The notes under the pieces are model-generated. The model had not been told where the DNA came from. It made no database searches and was given only the letters and a program-made list of their open reading frames with translations. The translations under genes and the position numbers were made by a program. 64,000 bases of DNA from Nocardia nova (GTDB taxonomy: Bacteria; Actinomycetota; Actinomycetes; Mycobacteriales; Mycobacteriaceae): NCBI RefSeq assembly GCF_002933465.1, contig NZ_PSZE01000009.1, forward strand, positions 1-64,000. Direction: 5' to 3'. Below are positions 44,742-53,944 of this stretch, in pieces. Each line of letters starts with the position of its first letter. Within the stretch, counting starts at the first letter, position 1.

Positions 44742-45692
44742 TCAGTCCAGCGAGCGGATAACCCCGCCCCGCCGTCCCGCATCGCGCAACCGTTCCAGCC
44801 AATCATGATCGCCCGGGCGGATATCGGTGATGTCCCAGCGGCGCAGGGTGTCGTAGCGGTCGCGTTCGCTGTAGCCCGCGTCGATCAGTTCGCCGAGGGT
44901 GCCCTCGTCACGCAGGCTGTCGCGCGCGGCCGCGAGCAGGCGCAGCGCATCGTCGATCGCCTCGGTGAGCGCGGCCGCGTTCGGTTCGCAGATCGCGCGC
45001 ACCAGGTCGGGTGCGGTCGCCGCGACCCGGGTGCCGTCGCGAAACGATCCGGCGGCCAGGCCCAGTGCTAAATCGCCGCCCGCGGCCCCCGCGACCGCCA
45101 GCGCCTCGGCCAGCACGTGCGGCAGATGCGAAATGCGCGCCACCGCACGGTCGTGTTCGTCCGCCAGGACCGGCACCACGATCGCACCGCAGTCCAGCGC
45201 CAGCCGCGCGACCCGGTTCCACGGCTCGGCGCGAGTGCCCGGATCCACGCCGACCGCCCAGGCCGCGTCGCGAAACAGGTCGGGAGACGATGCGGCCCAG
45301 CCGGATTCGGCCGTCCCCGCCATCGGATGCCCGCCGACGTAGTGCGCGCCCAATTCCTGCCGGTGCACCTCGACGCGCACCGGTTCCTTCACACTCACCA
45401 CATCGGTCAGCGGGCAGTCGGCCGCGAACGTCTTCACATCCGCGAGAACGGTATCGATCGCCGGCATCGGCACCGCCAGCACGATCAGCGCATCGTCGGC
45501 GGCGGCCCGGGACAGCACCGCCGCGATATCGGATTCGACGTCGAATCCGTCGGCCCGGGCGGCCTGCGCACCCGGGGCCGACCGGTTGTAACCCCAGGCC
45601 CGGTAGCCGGCCGCGGTCGCCGCGCGCAGCAGCGAACCACCGATCAAACCCGTACCGAGTACGCACACCGAGGAATTCCGATCGCCCGTCAT
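44742..45692 (-). CDS. tyrA: Prephenate dehydrogenase TyrA
   Basis: A 316-aa NAD-dependent enzyme of tyrosine synthesis converting prephenate to 4-hydroxyphenylpyruvate. The Rossmann motif is VLGTGLIGGSLL at the N-terminus. The conserved VSVKEPVR, GGHPMAGTAESG and the late histidine region ISHLPHVLAEAL, which binds substrate, are all present. No ACT or chorismate mutase domain is fused. The start at 45692 (MTGDRNSSVCV) fits the family. It is divergent from the tadA-associated gene, the same order I recall around Rv3754. Confidence 0.94.
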   Translation of the reverse strand: MTGDRNSSVCVLGTGLIGGSLLRAATAAGYRAWGYNRSAPGAQAARADGFDVESDIAAVLSRAAADDALIVLAVPMPAIDTVLADVKTFAADCPLTDVVSVKEPVRVEVHRQELGAHYVGGHPMAGTAESGWAASSPDLFRDAAWAVGVDPGTRAEPWNRVARLALDCGAIVVPVLADEHDRAVARISHLPHVLAEALAVAGAAGGDLALGLAAGSFRDGTRVAATAPDLVRAICEPNAAALTEAIDDALRLLAAARDSLRDEGTLGELIDAGYSERDRYDTLRRWDITDIRPGDHDWLERLRDAGRRGGVIRSLD

Positions 45693-45750
45693 CGGATCAG
45701 ATTCGCATACGACTTCAACATTTCCGCCGAAGCCGACTACCGTTGCGGCC

Positions 45751-46287
45751 ATGGCACAGCGCTCGAGCACGAACAGGGCCGCGTCGGACGATTACGACGA
45801 TGTGGAAGGGTTCGCCGTGGCGGTCGTCCGCGAAGACAGCACGTGGCGCTGCAGCCCGCTCAGTGCCGCGGCACTGTCCAGTCTGTCCGCGGCCGAGAAC
45901 GAACTGCGCGCCCTGCGCAGTACCGGTGCGGTGTTCGGACTGCTGGACGTCGACGACGAATTCTTCATCGTCCTGCGGCCGGGGCCGACCGGTAGCCGGT
46001 TGCTGATCTCGGACGCCACCGCCGCGATCGATTACGACATCGCCGTCGAGGTGCTCGACGCGCTGAATGTCGAAGTCCCCGATATCGATCCGGACGAACT
46101 GGACGAGATCGATCCGTGGGAGGAAGGCGATCTGGGTGTGCTGGCGGACCTCGGCCTGCCCGAGCCCGTGCTCAGCGTCATCCTCACCGAAACCGATCTC
46201 TATCCGGACGAGCAGCTGGGCATGGTCGCACAGCGGCTGGGCTTCGCCGACGAATTCTCCGCGGTCCTGGACAAGCTGCACCGTTGA
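45751..46287 (+). CDS. tRNA adenosine deaminase-associated protein
   Basis: A 178-aa acidic protein (Rv3753c-like) regularly encoded before tadA in actinobacteria. Motifs seen are VEGFAVAVVREDSTWRCSPL, LLDVDDEFFIVLRPG, and LISDATAAIDYDIA. Its C-terminal part is strongly acidic around DPDELDEIDPWEEGD. The function is unproven, and the name comes from this gene neighbourhood. It overlaps tadA by four bases (TTGA), so the two are translationally coupled. Confidence 0.88.
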   Translation: MAQRSSTNRAASDDYDDVEGFAVAVVREDSTWRCSPLSAAALSSLSAAENELRALRSTGAVFGLLDVDDEFFIVLRPGPTGSRLLISDATAAIDYDIAVEVLDALNVEVPDIDPDELDEIDPWEEGDLGVLADLGLPEPVLSVILTETDLYPDEQLGMVAQRLGFADEFSAVLDKLHR

Positions 46288-46754
46288 GCCCGGCGTCACC
46301 GCGCGGAGACGAGGACCTCGTCCGGGCCGCGCTCGCCGCCGCGGCGCAGACGGACCCGCGCGACGTCCCGGTCGGTGCCGTGGTCTTCGGCCCGGACGGC
46401 CGTGAGCTGGCCCGCGCCGGCAACGCCCGCGAGGCGCTCGGCGACCCGACCGCGCACGCCGAGATCCTGGCGCTGCGCCGCGCGGCGCAGGTGTACGGCG
46501 ACGGCTGGCGGCTCGAGGGCGCGACCTTGGCCGTGACGTTGGAACCGTGCACGATGTGCGCCGGAGCTCTGGTGTTGGCGCGGGTCCACCGCCTGGTCTT
46601 CGGCGCCTGGGAGCCCAAGACCGGTGCGGTCGGCTCGCTCTGGGACGTGGTGCGTGACCGTCGCCTCAATCATCGCCCCGAGGTGCGAGGCGGCGTGCTG
46701 GAGGCCGAATGTGCGGCCGTGCTGGACGCCTTCTTCCGCGCTCAGCGGCCTTGA
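46284..46754 (+). CDS. tadA: tRNA-specific adenosine deaminase TadA
   Basis: Makes inosine at the wobble position (A34 to I) of tRNA-Arg(ACG); that tRNA gene is in this window at 25540. The 156-aa deaminase shows the zinc site TAHAEIL (His and catalytic Glu) and EPCTMCAGAL (two Cys), plus DVPVGAVV near the N-terminus. The only family-compatible start is TTG 46284, which overlaps the previous stop as TTGA; longer frames upstream are out of register with the neighbour. Confidence 0.92.
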   Translation: MSPASPRGDEDLVRAALAAAAQTDPRDVPVGAVVFGPDGRELARAGNAREALGDPTAHAEILALRRAAQVYGDGWRLEGATLAVTLEPCTMCAGALVLARVHRLVFGAWEPKTGAVGSLWDVVRDRRLNHRPEVRGGVLEAECAAVLDAFFRAQRP

Positions 46755-46800
46755 CCACCCGATTTCGGTTTCGCTCCGCCCGTCCGGTAAAGTCACCTGC

Positions 46801-46891
46801 GGTGGCGTGTCCGAGCGGCCTAAGGAGCACGCCTCGAAAGCGTGTGTGGGGTAACCCCCCACCGAGGGTTCAAATCCCTCCGCCACCGCCA
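46801..46891 (+). tRNA. tRNA-Ser(CGA)
   Basis: Acceptor GGTGGCG/CGCCACC, a long variable arm, and anticodon CGA in CTCGAAA. CCA is encoded at 46889-46891. An integrase-like fragment lies just downstream. Confidence 0.95.
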
Positions 46892-46892
46892 C

Positions 46893-46927
46893 AGCGCCCT
46901 ACCTGAATTGCCAGGTAGGGCGCTTTT
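46893..46927 (+). terminator. Terminator of tRNA-Ser(CGA)
   Basis: AGCGCCCTACCTG (46893-46905) pairs with CAGGTAGGGCGCT (46912-46924) around a 6-base loop, followed by TTT. It sits two bases after the tRNA. Confidence 0.92.
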
Positions 46928-46968
46928 CGTGTCGCTGGGACGTGCTGGTGCCCACATTTTGCCCACAA

Positions 46969-47097
46969 TCTCCGGCGTCGTTCCTTGACCGCCGAATCGA
47001 GCACGCCTGCGAGCACACCGTAGGCACGGATAACTACGGTGGCGCTGTACCCGTGCTCGACCAGTTCGGCTATCCAGGGCTCGACGGTCCCGATGTC
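46969..47097 (-). pseudogene. Integrase core-binding-domain fragment
   Basis: In one minus-strand frame the sequence reads VEPWIAELVEHGYSATVVIR, then AYGVLAGVLDSAVKERR, which resembles the SAM-like core-binding helices of actinobacterial tyrosine integrases. Nothing before or after it is integrase-like: no start, no catalytic domain. It is a small relic, beside a tRNA as expected for an old insertion. I could not find a second copy of the tRNA 3' end downstream within the window. Confidence 0.6.
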
Positions 47098-47248
47098 TCG
47101 ACGGTTCCGATGTTCAGCGCCGCTTGGTCGCCGATACGCACCCCGTGGCGCAGCCGGCGGTGTCGTGGCTCGAGGCCGAGCGTGGGCAGGCTCCGGAGTC
47201 CGGACGTGCCGGTGAATCGGCATGTCGCGGCCCGGTACGTTGGTGCTC

Positions 47249-48184
47249 GTGGAACTACGAATCTTCACCGAGCCTCAGCAGGGGGCTACCTACGATGATC
47301 TGCTCCGGGTTGCGAAGGTGACCGAGGATGCGGGGTTCGACGCATTCTTCCGGTCGGATCACTATCTGAAGATGGGCGGGGTCTCCGGTCTGCCCGGACC
47401 CACCGACGCGTGGATCACGCTGGCCGGGCTGGCGCGCGAGACCTCCCGGATTCGGCTGGGCACACTGGTCACCGCAGCGACGTTCCGCCATCCGTCGGTG
47501 CTCGCGATCTCGGTCGCCCAGGTCGACCAGATGTCCGGCGGCCGGGTCGAACTCGGGCTCGGTTCGGGGTGGTTCGCCGACGAGCATCGCGCCTACGGCA
47601 TCGAACTGCCGGAACTCGGCGAGCGCTTCGACCGCTACGCCGAGCAACTGGCCGTCATCACCGGCCTGTGGCAGACACCGGTCGGGGAGACCTTCGATTT
47701 CACGGGCAAACACTATGAGCTGCAGGGCAGTCCGGCACTGCCCAAGCCGGTGCAGCAGCCCGGCCCGCCGGTGATCATCGGCGGCGCCGGCAAGAAGCGC
47801 ACACCGGCCCTGGCCGCGCGGTACGCGCACGAGTTCAATCTGCCGTTCACGGATGCGGAAACGGCTGCGGCGCAATTCGATCGGGTTGCCGCGGCCGCGC
47901 GCGACATCGGCCGCGATCCCGGTGAGATCGTCCGCTCGGCCGCCCAGGTGCTGTGCGTGGGCCGCGACGAGGCCGAGATCGCCCGCCGCGCCGAGGCGAT
48001 CGGCCGCAAGGTGGACGAACTGCGCGCCAACGGCCTGGCCGGCACCCCGGCGGAGGTGGTCGACAAGATCGGCCGCTACCGCGAAACCACCGGCATCACC
48101 CGCCTCTACCTGCAGGTACTCGACCTGTCCGACCTCGACCACCTGGAATTGGTCGCCGGCGAGGTCGCCGCCCAGCTGGGCTGA
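47249..48184 (+). CDS. LLM-class F420-dependent oxidoreductase
   Basis: A 311-aa luciferase-like (TIM-barrel) enzyme beginning VELRIFTEPQQGATYDDLL. It has EDAGFDAFFRSDHYLK, TSRIRLGTLVTAATFRHP, the nonprolyl-cis region, GGRVELGLGSGWFADEH and VIIGGAGKKRTPALAARYA. Members in mycolata use the deazaflavin F420. The substrate is unknown. GTG 47249 is preferred over an upstream ATG (47222) because family members start there. TACGTT, 10-15 bases upstream, could be a -10 of a leaderless transcript. Confidence 0.9.
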   Translation: MELRIFTEPQQGATYDDLLRVAKVTEDAGFDAFFRSDHYLKMGGVSGLPGPTDAWITLAGLARETSRIRLGTLVTAATFRHPSVLAISVAQVDQMSGGRVELGLGSGWFADEHRAYGIELPELGERFDRYAEQLAVITGLWQTPVGETFDFTGKHYELQGSPALPKPVQQPGPPVIIGGAGKKRTPALAARYAHEFNLPFTDAETAAAQFDRVAAAARDIGRDPGEIVRSAAQVLCVGRDEAEIARRAEAIGRKVDELRANGLAGTPAEVVDKIGRYRETTGITRLYLQVLDLSDLDHLELVAGEVAAQLG

Positions 48185-48206
48185 TCCATCCGATAGCAGG
48201 GTCGGC

Positions 48207-50516
48207 TCAGCCGACCTTCACCCGACTCCTGGGTTCGTCCGGATTGTCGACGTGGAGTTCGCGCAACCGCGCGCCCTCCACGTCGATATCCGGCACGATC
48301 CGGCTGAGCCACCCCGGAATCCACCAGGCCGCGTTGCCCATCAGCACCAGCAGCGACGGGATCAGGACCATCCGCACCAGGAAGGCGTCGAACAGGACGC
48401 CCGCGGCGAGCGCGAAACCCATCGACTTGGCCGTCGCATCCGATTCCAGCAGGAACGAACCGAAGACCGAGATCATGATGACGGCGGCCGAGGTCACCAC
48501 GCGAGCGCCGTGATGGTAGCCGGAGATCATGGCCTCGGTGGGTGATTTCCCGTGCACGTATTCCTCGCGCATGCGGGTGACGAGGAAGACCTGGTAGTCC
48601 ATGGCGAGGCCGAAGACCAAGCCGATCAACATGATCGGCAGGAAGCTCACGATCGGCCGTGGTTCGGAGATGAGACCCAGCGCGCCCTTCTGGAAGATCA
48701 GCACCGTGGCGCCGAACGTCGCCGCCATGGAGAGCAGGAATCCCAACGCGGCGGTGAAAGGTACCAGCACCGAACGGAACACCGCGATCAGCAACAGGAA
48801 TGCCGCACCCGCCACGATGGCCAGATAGGGCAGGATCTTACTGAGCAGCGCATGGTCCACATCCGCGTATATGGCTGTGGTCCCGGTGATGCCGTAGTCG
48901 ATGCCGTATCTGTCGTGTAGTGCGGCTTCGGCGTTGCGCGCGTTGCGAACCAGATCCTTGGTGGCCTGATCGTTGGGCCCAGTGGTGGGTACCGCGGTCA
49001 TCAACGCGCCGCCGCCGTCCCTGCTCGGCTGCGGCTGGGTCACATAATCCATACCCGGATAGGCCGCCAGCTCGTCGTGTAGCGCGGTCAGCGCCGCCGG
49101 CCGCTGATCGGCGGGCACCTGCGACAGATCTGCGACGACTTCCAGCTTGCCGTTGCTGCCCGCACCGAATCCCTCGGTGCGCAGGTCGTAGGCCTTGCGA
49201 ATGGTCGTGGTCTTCGGCTGGCTGTCCTCACCGGGCAGGCCCAGATTCAAGTTCAGCGCGGGCGCGCCCAGCAGGCCCAGCACGATGATGCTCGCGACCA
49301 GCGTCAGCCACGGCATCCGCCCGATCACCCGTGCCACCCGCATACCGTTGGTGACCACCGAATCGTCCTCGGGATCGTGTTGCGCGATCATCGGAAGCTT
49401 CGGCTTGAACAGGTACTTGCCGAAGGCGCCGAGCAGTGCCGGCATCAGGGTGATGGCGGTGAGCACCGCGAAGGCCGCCGCGATCGCCCCGCCCAGACCC
49501 ATGAAGGTGAGGAAGCGGATGTTGACGATGGCCAGGGCGACCAGCGCGATGATCACCGTCGCGCCCGCGAAGACCACCGCCGAACCGGCCGTCCCCAAGG
49601 CTGTGCCCGCCGCGATCTCCGGCGAACTCTGCACCGCGCGTTCGTGTTTGTAGCGCGAGACGATGAACAGCGCGTAGTCGATCGAGAGCGCGATGCCGAT
49701 CATCGAGGCCAGGAATGTGGTGAAGCTCGGTACCGACATGAACGACGTGCCGAGGAAGATCACCGAGGTCGCCAATCCGAGTCCGACGATCGCGGTGATG
49801 ATCGGCACGAAGGCGGCCACGATCGCGCCGAAGGCCACCACCATCACCACCAGCGCCACGGCCATGCCGATCATCTCGGCCCGACCACTGGGTTGCTGTT
49901 GTTCCATCGCCAGCGACCCGCTCATCTCCACCTGCAGTCCGGCGGCGCGCGCCTCGTCACCGACCGCGTAGGCGGCCGCGCGGTCGTCGGCGGTGATATC
50001 GGTGAACTTCTGGATCGTGAACGGAACGGTCAGCACCGCAACGGCATCCGGATTCTCCTTGTTCAGGACGTCGACCGGCGCGGCACTGCAGCGCGAGACG
50101 AATTCCGGCGAACCGCGATCGGGAGCGAAGCAGCCCATCTGTTCGGTGGCGGTGATCGGATCGGCCAGGGGAGTCTTGTGGTCGACGATGTTCAGATCGT
50201 TCAGTTTGGTGACCGTACCCGCGACGGCCGCCCGCTGGGATGCGTCGGTGAGTTTCTGTCCCGGTGCCGCCCCGAAGACATAGGTGCCGGTGACCGCCTC
50301 GAAACTGAACGCCTCCGACATCCCCGGAAAGTGTTTGTCCATGATCTCGGTGGCACGTTCCGACGGCAGATTCGGAATCGTGAAGTCGTCGTTCATCGGC
50401 TTTTTCAGTTGCGTGCCCAGGCTGCCGATGATCACGAACAGAATCAGCCAGACCGGGAGCACGATCCACTTGTGCCGAAAGGCGAACCTTCCCCACCGAT
50501 ACAGATACACGGACAC
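48207..50516 (-). CDS. MmpL/RND family transporter (copy 2)
   Basis: A 769-aa RND-type exporter with two halves, each a membrane segment, an extracytoplasmic loop and a five-segment bundle. The Asp-Tyr pairs of the proton relay are in LSIDYALFIVSRYKHE (first half) and GLAMDYQVFLVTRMREEY (second half). It begins MSVYLYRWGRFAFRHKW. It is closely similar along its whole length to the MmpL gene just upstream (50769-53141), so the two arose by tandem duplication. Substrates in this family are lipids or siderophores, or small toxic compounds; nothing here decides. Convergent with the LLM gene. Confidence 0.92.
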   Translation of the reverse strand: MSVYLYRWGRFAFRHKWIVLPVWLILFVIIGSLGTQLKKPMNDDFTIPNLPSERATEIMDKHFPGMSEAFSFEAVTGTYVFGAAPGQKLTDASQRAAVAGTVTKLNDLNIVDHKTPLADPITATEQMGCFAPDRGSPEFVSRCSAAPVDVLNKENPDAVAVLTVPFTIQKFTDITADDRAAAYAVGDEARAAGLQVEMSGSLAMEQQQPSGRAEMIGMAVALVVMVVAFGAIVAAFVPIITAIVGLGLATSVIFLGTSFMSVPSFTTFLASMIGIALSIDYALFIVSRYKHERAVQSSPEIAAGTALGTAGSAVVFAGATVIIALVALAIVNIRFLTFMGLGGAIAAAFAVLTAITLMPALLGAFGKYLFKPKLPMIAQHDPEDDSVVTNGMRVARVIGRMPWLTLVASIIVLGLLGAPALNLNLGLPGEDSQPKTTTIRKAYDLRTEGFGAGSNGKLEVVADLSQVPADQRPAALTALHDELAAYPGMDYVTQPQPSRDGGGALMTAVPTTGPNDQATKDLVRNARNAEAALHDRYGIDYGITGTTAIYADVDHALLSKILPYLAIVAGAAFLLLIAVFRSVLVPFTAALGFLLSMAATFGATVLIFQKGALGLISEPRPIVSFLPIMLIGLVFGLAMDYQVFLVTRMREEYVHGKSPTEAMISGYHHGARVVTSAAVIMISVFGSFLLESDATAKSMGFALAAGVLFDAFLVRMVLIPSLLVLMGNAAWWIPGWLSRIVPDIDVEGARLRELHVDNPDEPRSRVKVG

Positions 50517-50718
50517 GAGGCGCTCCTAGTGGTCGCGGGCCTCGATTGGCGCTGACTGCGAACCGGGGCCGGTCGCTGATCGAGCTGTGCGGTTGCCAGT
50601 GCGCTCGCCGGTACCGTCGGTCCGCCGAGTGGCCGAGCTGGAGAGCATTAGGTTCGAGTGTGCTGGTTCGTTGCTGCAAGATCAAGATCTGTGCGGTCCG
50701 AGATCCGCCGGATACGGC

Positions 50719-50753
50719 ACGAGCCCCCATCCGGTGTTCGGATGAGGGCTCGT
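50719..50753 (-). terminator. Hairpin downstream of the first mmpL
   Basis: Inverted repeats beginning ACGAGCC (50719) and ending GGCTCGT (50753) enclose a second inner stem (CATCCG/CGGATG). It lies 15 bases after the stop of the upstream MmpL gene on the minus strand. No T-run follows. The two MmpL genes may therefore be partly separated in transcription. Confidence 0.6.
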
Positions 50754-50768
50754 AACGTGGTTCGCCGA

Positions 50769-53141
50769 TCAGCCGACCGGGGCCGGCTCCTTCTGCGCCG
50801 CGGTTTCGCGGTCACGCTGCTGCAACTCGCGCAGCTTGGTGCCCTCGACGTCGATATCGGGCAGGATCCGATCCAGCCACTTCGGCATCCACCAGGACCA
50901 CTTGCCCAGCAGCACGAGCAGCGACGGAATCAGCACCATCCGTACCAGGAAGGCGTCGAACAGCACGCCGGCAGCCAGCGCGAAGCCCATGGATTTCGCG
51001 GTCACGTCGGACTCCATCATGAATCCGCCGAAGACGAAGATCATGATGACGGCCGCGGAGGTGACCACCCGGGCGCCGTGGTGGTAACCGGACACCATGG
51101 CGTCCTTCGGCGACTTGCCGTGCACGTATTCCTCACGCATCCGGGACACAAGGAACACCTGGTAGTCCATCGCGAGACCGAATACCAAGCCGATCAACAC
51201 GATCGGCAGGAAGCTGACGATCGGATGCTGGTCGCCGATCAGGCCGAGCTTATCCTGCTGGAAGATCAGCACGGTGGCGCCGAAAGTGGCCGCCATCGAC
51301 AACAGGAATCCCAATGCGGCGGTCAGCGGCACCAGGATCGAGCGGAACACGAGCACCAGCAGGATGAACGCCGCGATTGCCACGATCGTCATATACGGCA
51401 CGATCTTGCTGAGCAGGGCATTGGACACATCGGCGTAGATCGCGGTGGAGCCGGTGATGCCGTATTCCATGCCGTATTTCGCCTGCAGGTCCGACTCCGC
51501 GTCACGTGCGTGTTTCACCAGGTCCTGGGTGTCGGAGTTGTTCGGGCCGTGATCAGGCACCGCGGTCAGCTGGGCTCCGGTGCTGTTCACATAGTCCGGA
51601 GTCTTGTCCGGGTTGAGCTTGTTCGTCGACGGCATGGTCACGAAGTCCATGCCCTGGTAGGCGGCCAGTTTGTCGTGCAGGGCCATGACGGCTTCCTGAC
51701 GCTGCTCCGGCTTCACCTTCGTCAGATCCGCGACGACCAGCAAGGTACCGTTAGTGCCCTCGCCGAAACCTTCGGTGCGCAGGTCGTAGGCCTTCCGGAC
51801 CGTGGTGGTCTTGGGCTGGCTGTCCTCACCCGGCAGGCCGAGGCTCAGATTTACCGCGGGTGCGGCGAGCAGGCCGAGCACGATCACGCTCGCGCCGAGG
51901 GTCACCCACGGTGCCTTGGCGATCAGCCGAGCGAAACGCTTGCCATTGGTGACGGCGTTGTCGTCCTCGGTGTCGGTGCGCGCCACCAGCGGCAGCCTCG
52001 GCTTGAACAGGAAGCGGCCGAAGGCGCCCATCATCGCGGGCAGCAGGGTCAGTGCGACCAGGATCGCGAACAGCGCGGCCAGCGCGCCACCCAGACCCAT
52101 CCAGGTCAGGAAGCTGACGCCGACGATGCTCAGCCCGCACAGCGCGATGATCACCGTCATACCCGCGAAGACGACCGCGGAACCGGCGGTGCCGATGGCG
52201 ACGCCTGCGGCCTCCTCCGGCGAATCCTGCACGGCGAGTTCGTGTTTGTAGCGTGAGACGATGAACAGCGCGTAGTCGATCGACAGCGCGATACCGATCA
52301 TCGCCGCCAGCACGGTGGTGAAGTTCGGGATGTTCGCGATCGAAGTGCCGGCCATGATCAGCGAGGACGCCATGCCGACGCCCACGATGCCGGTGAGAAT
52401 CGGCACGAACGCCGCGATCAGCGCGCCGAAGGCGACCATCATCACGATGAAGGCGACGGCGTAGCCGATCATTTCCGACTGTCCGCCCGGCGGCGCCTGC
52501 TCGGTGGCGATGGTGCCGCTGATCTCGACCTCGAGGCCGGCCGCGCGTGCGGCGTCGGCGACGTTGTAGGCCTCTTCTCGATCGGCCTGGGTGACGTCGG
52601 AGAACGACTTGATCTTGAACGGCACGCTGAAGTGGGCGACGGTATCGGCGTTGTTGTTCTTGCCGAGCACGTTCAGCGGCGCGAGACCGCATTTCGCAAC
52701 GAAATTCGGGTCGCTGCGATCACCGGAGGTACAGCCGATCGCCGCCGTCGCGGTGACCGGATCGACCAGGATGCCAGGATTCTGCGGGTCCTGCTTGATC
52801 TTGGACTTGTCGACGATGTCGAGATTGTTGATCTTCTCGACAAGCGCGGTGAGCGCCTGGTGATTGTCCGGATCGGTGAGCTTGCCCTGTTTGGCCGCGG
52901 CGACATACGTGCCGGTCACCGCATCGAATTTGAAGGCTTCCGATTGTCCTGGGAATTCCCTGTCCAGGATGTCGGTGGCCTTCTGCGAGGGAAGGTTGGG
53001 CAGGGTGAAGTCGTCCTGGCTCTGCTTCTTCAGTCCGACGCCGAGGGCGCCCACGATCACGAAGATCAGCAACCAGACCGGTAGCACGATCCATTTTCGG
53101 CGGAAGGCGAACTTCCCCCACCGGTAGAGGTACACGGACAC
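50769..53141 (-). CDS. MmpL/RND family transporter (copy 1)
   Basis: A 790-aa paralogue of the downstream MmpL. Same landmarks: N-terminal MSVYLYRWGKFAFRRKW, LSIDYALFIVSRYKHE, GEDSQPKTTTVRKAYDLRTEGFG at the domain junction, GSTAIYADV, and GLAMDYQVFLVSRMREEY. The C-terminus is short and charged (QQRDRETAAQKEP). It is divergent from a TetR regulator with palindromic sites in the 206-base gap, so it is probably a regulated exporter induced by its substrate or a toxic lipid. Confidence 0.94.
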   Translation of the reverse strand: MSVYLYRWGKFAFRRKWIVLPVWLLIFVIVGALGVGLKKQSQDDFTLPNLPSQKATDILDREFPGQSEAFKFDAVTGTYVAAAKQGKLTDPDNHQALTALVEKINNLDIVDKSKIKQDPQNPGILVDPVTATAAIGCTSGDRSDPNFVAKCGLAPLNVLGKNNNADTVAHFSVPFKIKSFSDVTQADREEAYNVADAARAAGLEVEISGTIATEQAPPGGQSEMIGYAVAFIVMMVAFGALIAAFVPILTGIVGVGMASSLIMAGTSIANIPNFTTVLAAMIGIALSIDYALFIVSRYKHELAVQDSPEEAAGVAIGTAGSAVVFAGMTVIIALCGLSIVGVSFLTWMGLGGALAALFAILVALTLLPAMMGAFGRFLFKPRLPLVARTDTEDDNAVTNGKRFARLIAKAPWVTLGASVIVLGLLAAPAVNLSLGLPGEDSQPKTTTVRKAYDLRTEGFGEGTNGTLLVVADLTKVKPEQRQEAVMALHDKLAAYQGMDFVTMPSTNKLNPDKTPDYVNSTGAQLTAVPDHGPNNSDTQDLVKHARDAESDLQAKYGMEYGITGSTAIYADVSNALLSKIVPYMTIVAIAAFILLVLVFRSILVPLTAALGFLLSMAATFGATVLIFQQDKLGLIGDQHPIVSFLPIVLIGLVFGLAMDYQVFLVSRMREEYVHGKSPKDAMVSGYHHGARVVTSAAVIMIFVFGGFMMESDVTAKSMGFALAAGVLFDAFLVRMVLIPSLLVLLGKWSWWMPKWLDRILPDIDVEGTKLRELQQRDRETAAQKEPAPVG

Positions 53142-53244
53142 GCGGTATCTCCTAGCGATAGCTGATGTGCGGTGCTGAGTTCAGGCCCCGTAGACAGCAC
53201 TACTGCGGACGCCGCACTGCGACCCGCGTCCATCGACACTTCTG

Positions 53245-53269
53245 CCTACCGTGCGGTAGGTAGACTACC
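53245..53269. promoter_or_regulatory. TetR-type operator between mmpL and tetR genes
   Basis: CCTACCG, TG, CGGTAGG (53245-53260) is a perfect 7-2-7 palindrome. It overlaps GGTAGACTACC (53259-53269), a second palindrome made of the same GGTAG half-site. Such a cluster between divergent genes is a typical TetR-family site that would control both. Confidence 0.7.
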
Positions 53270-53347
53270 CAATCAATAAGCGGAGGAACAGCCTCGATTT
53301 TTCGGGGCGCGCCCTCCGCTTGGATCGGTGGATGAGAGGATCATCGC

Positions 53348-53944
53348 ATGCGCGCCCGAACTACCTCAGGATCCGTTGTTCCAGTTCAGAGCACCAAGGA
53401 CGCGATTCGTGAGGCGGCGCTCCAGCTTTTTACGAACAAGGGTTTCGAGCAGACGAGCCTGCGCGAGGTCGCGGATGCGGTAGGAATCACAAAGGCGTCG
53501 CTCTACTATCACTACGCGTCGAAGCTCGATCTACTGCTCGCGATCATCGAACCGATCTTCGACGACATGAAGCTCGTGGTCGACGAACTCGACGGTGTGC
53601 CGCACAGTCCGGCGGGCGCTCGGGAGGTGCTGAATCGCCAGCTCCGCACCCTGTTACGACATCGCACCGCGGGTGCGATGTGCGTGCGCGACACCGCGGC
53701 CATTCTCAACGCGATCGGAGATCGGCGGCCGGACATGTTCGATATGCACCGGCGACTGTGTGTCTGGCTGGCCGGACCCGCCCCCTCACACGAGGCGCAA
53801 TTGCGAGCCAGCGCCGCCCTGGAGGTGCTGGGCACGGCGCTGTGGTCGAACGAGCTCGTGCCCGACGCCGGTGACGAGGTGATCGAGCGGGTCCTCATCG
53901 AGGCCGCCCTCGGCGTGCTGAACGGACCGGGTGGACAGCGCTAG
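53348..53944 (+). CDS. TetR family transcriptional regulator
   Basis: A 198-aa TetR protein. The HTH lies at residues 16-62 (KDAIREAALQLFTNKGFEQTSLREVADAVGITKASLYYHYASK), followed by a helical ligand-binding domain. GAGAGGA precedes the ATG by about 7 bases. Divergent from the MmpL pair with palindromes between, it is probably their repressor. Its stop overlaps the GTG of the Rrf2 gene by one base. Confidence 0.93.
   Translation: MRARTTSGSVVPVQSTKDAIREAALQLFTNKGFEQTSLREVADAVGITKASLYYHYASKLDLLLAIIEPIFDDMKLVVDELDGVPHSPAGAREVLNRQLRTLLRHRTAGAMCVRDTAAILNAIGDRRPDMFDMHRRLCVWLAGPAPSHEAQLRASAALEVLGTALWSNELVPDAGDEVIERVLIEAALGVLNGPGGQR

Noticed and set aside
49377..52256. Long plus-strand frames opposite the MmpL genes
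   Set aside because: They are shadows created by GC-rich codons of the MmpL genes; translations are His/Arg/Gln-rich without domains.
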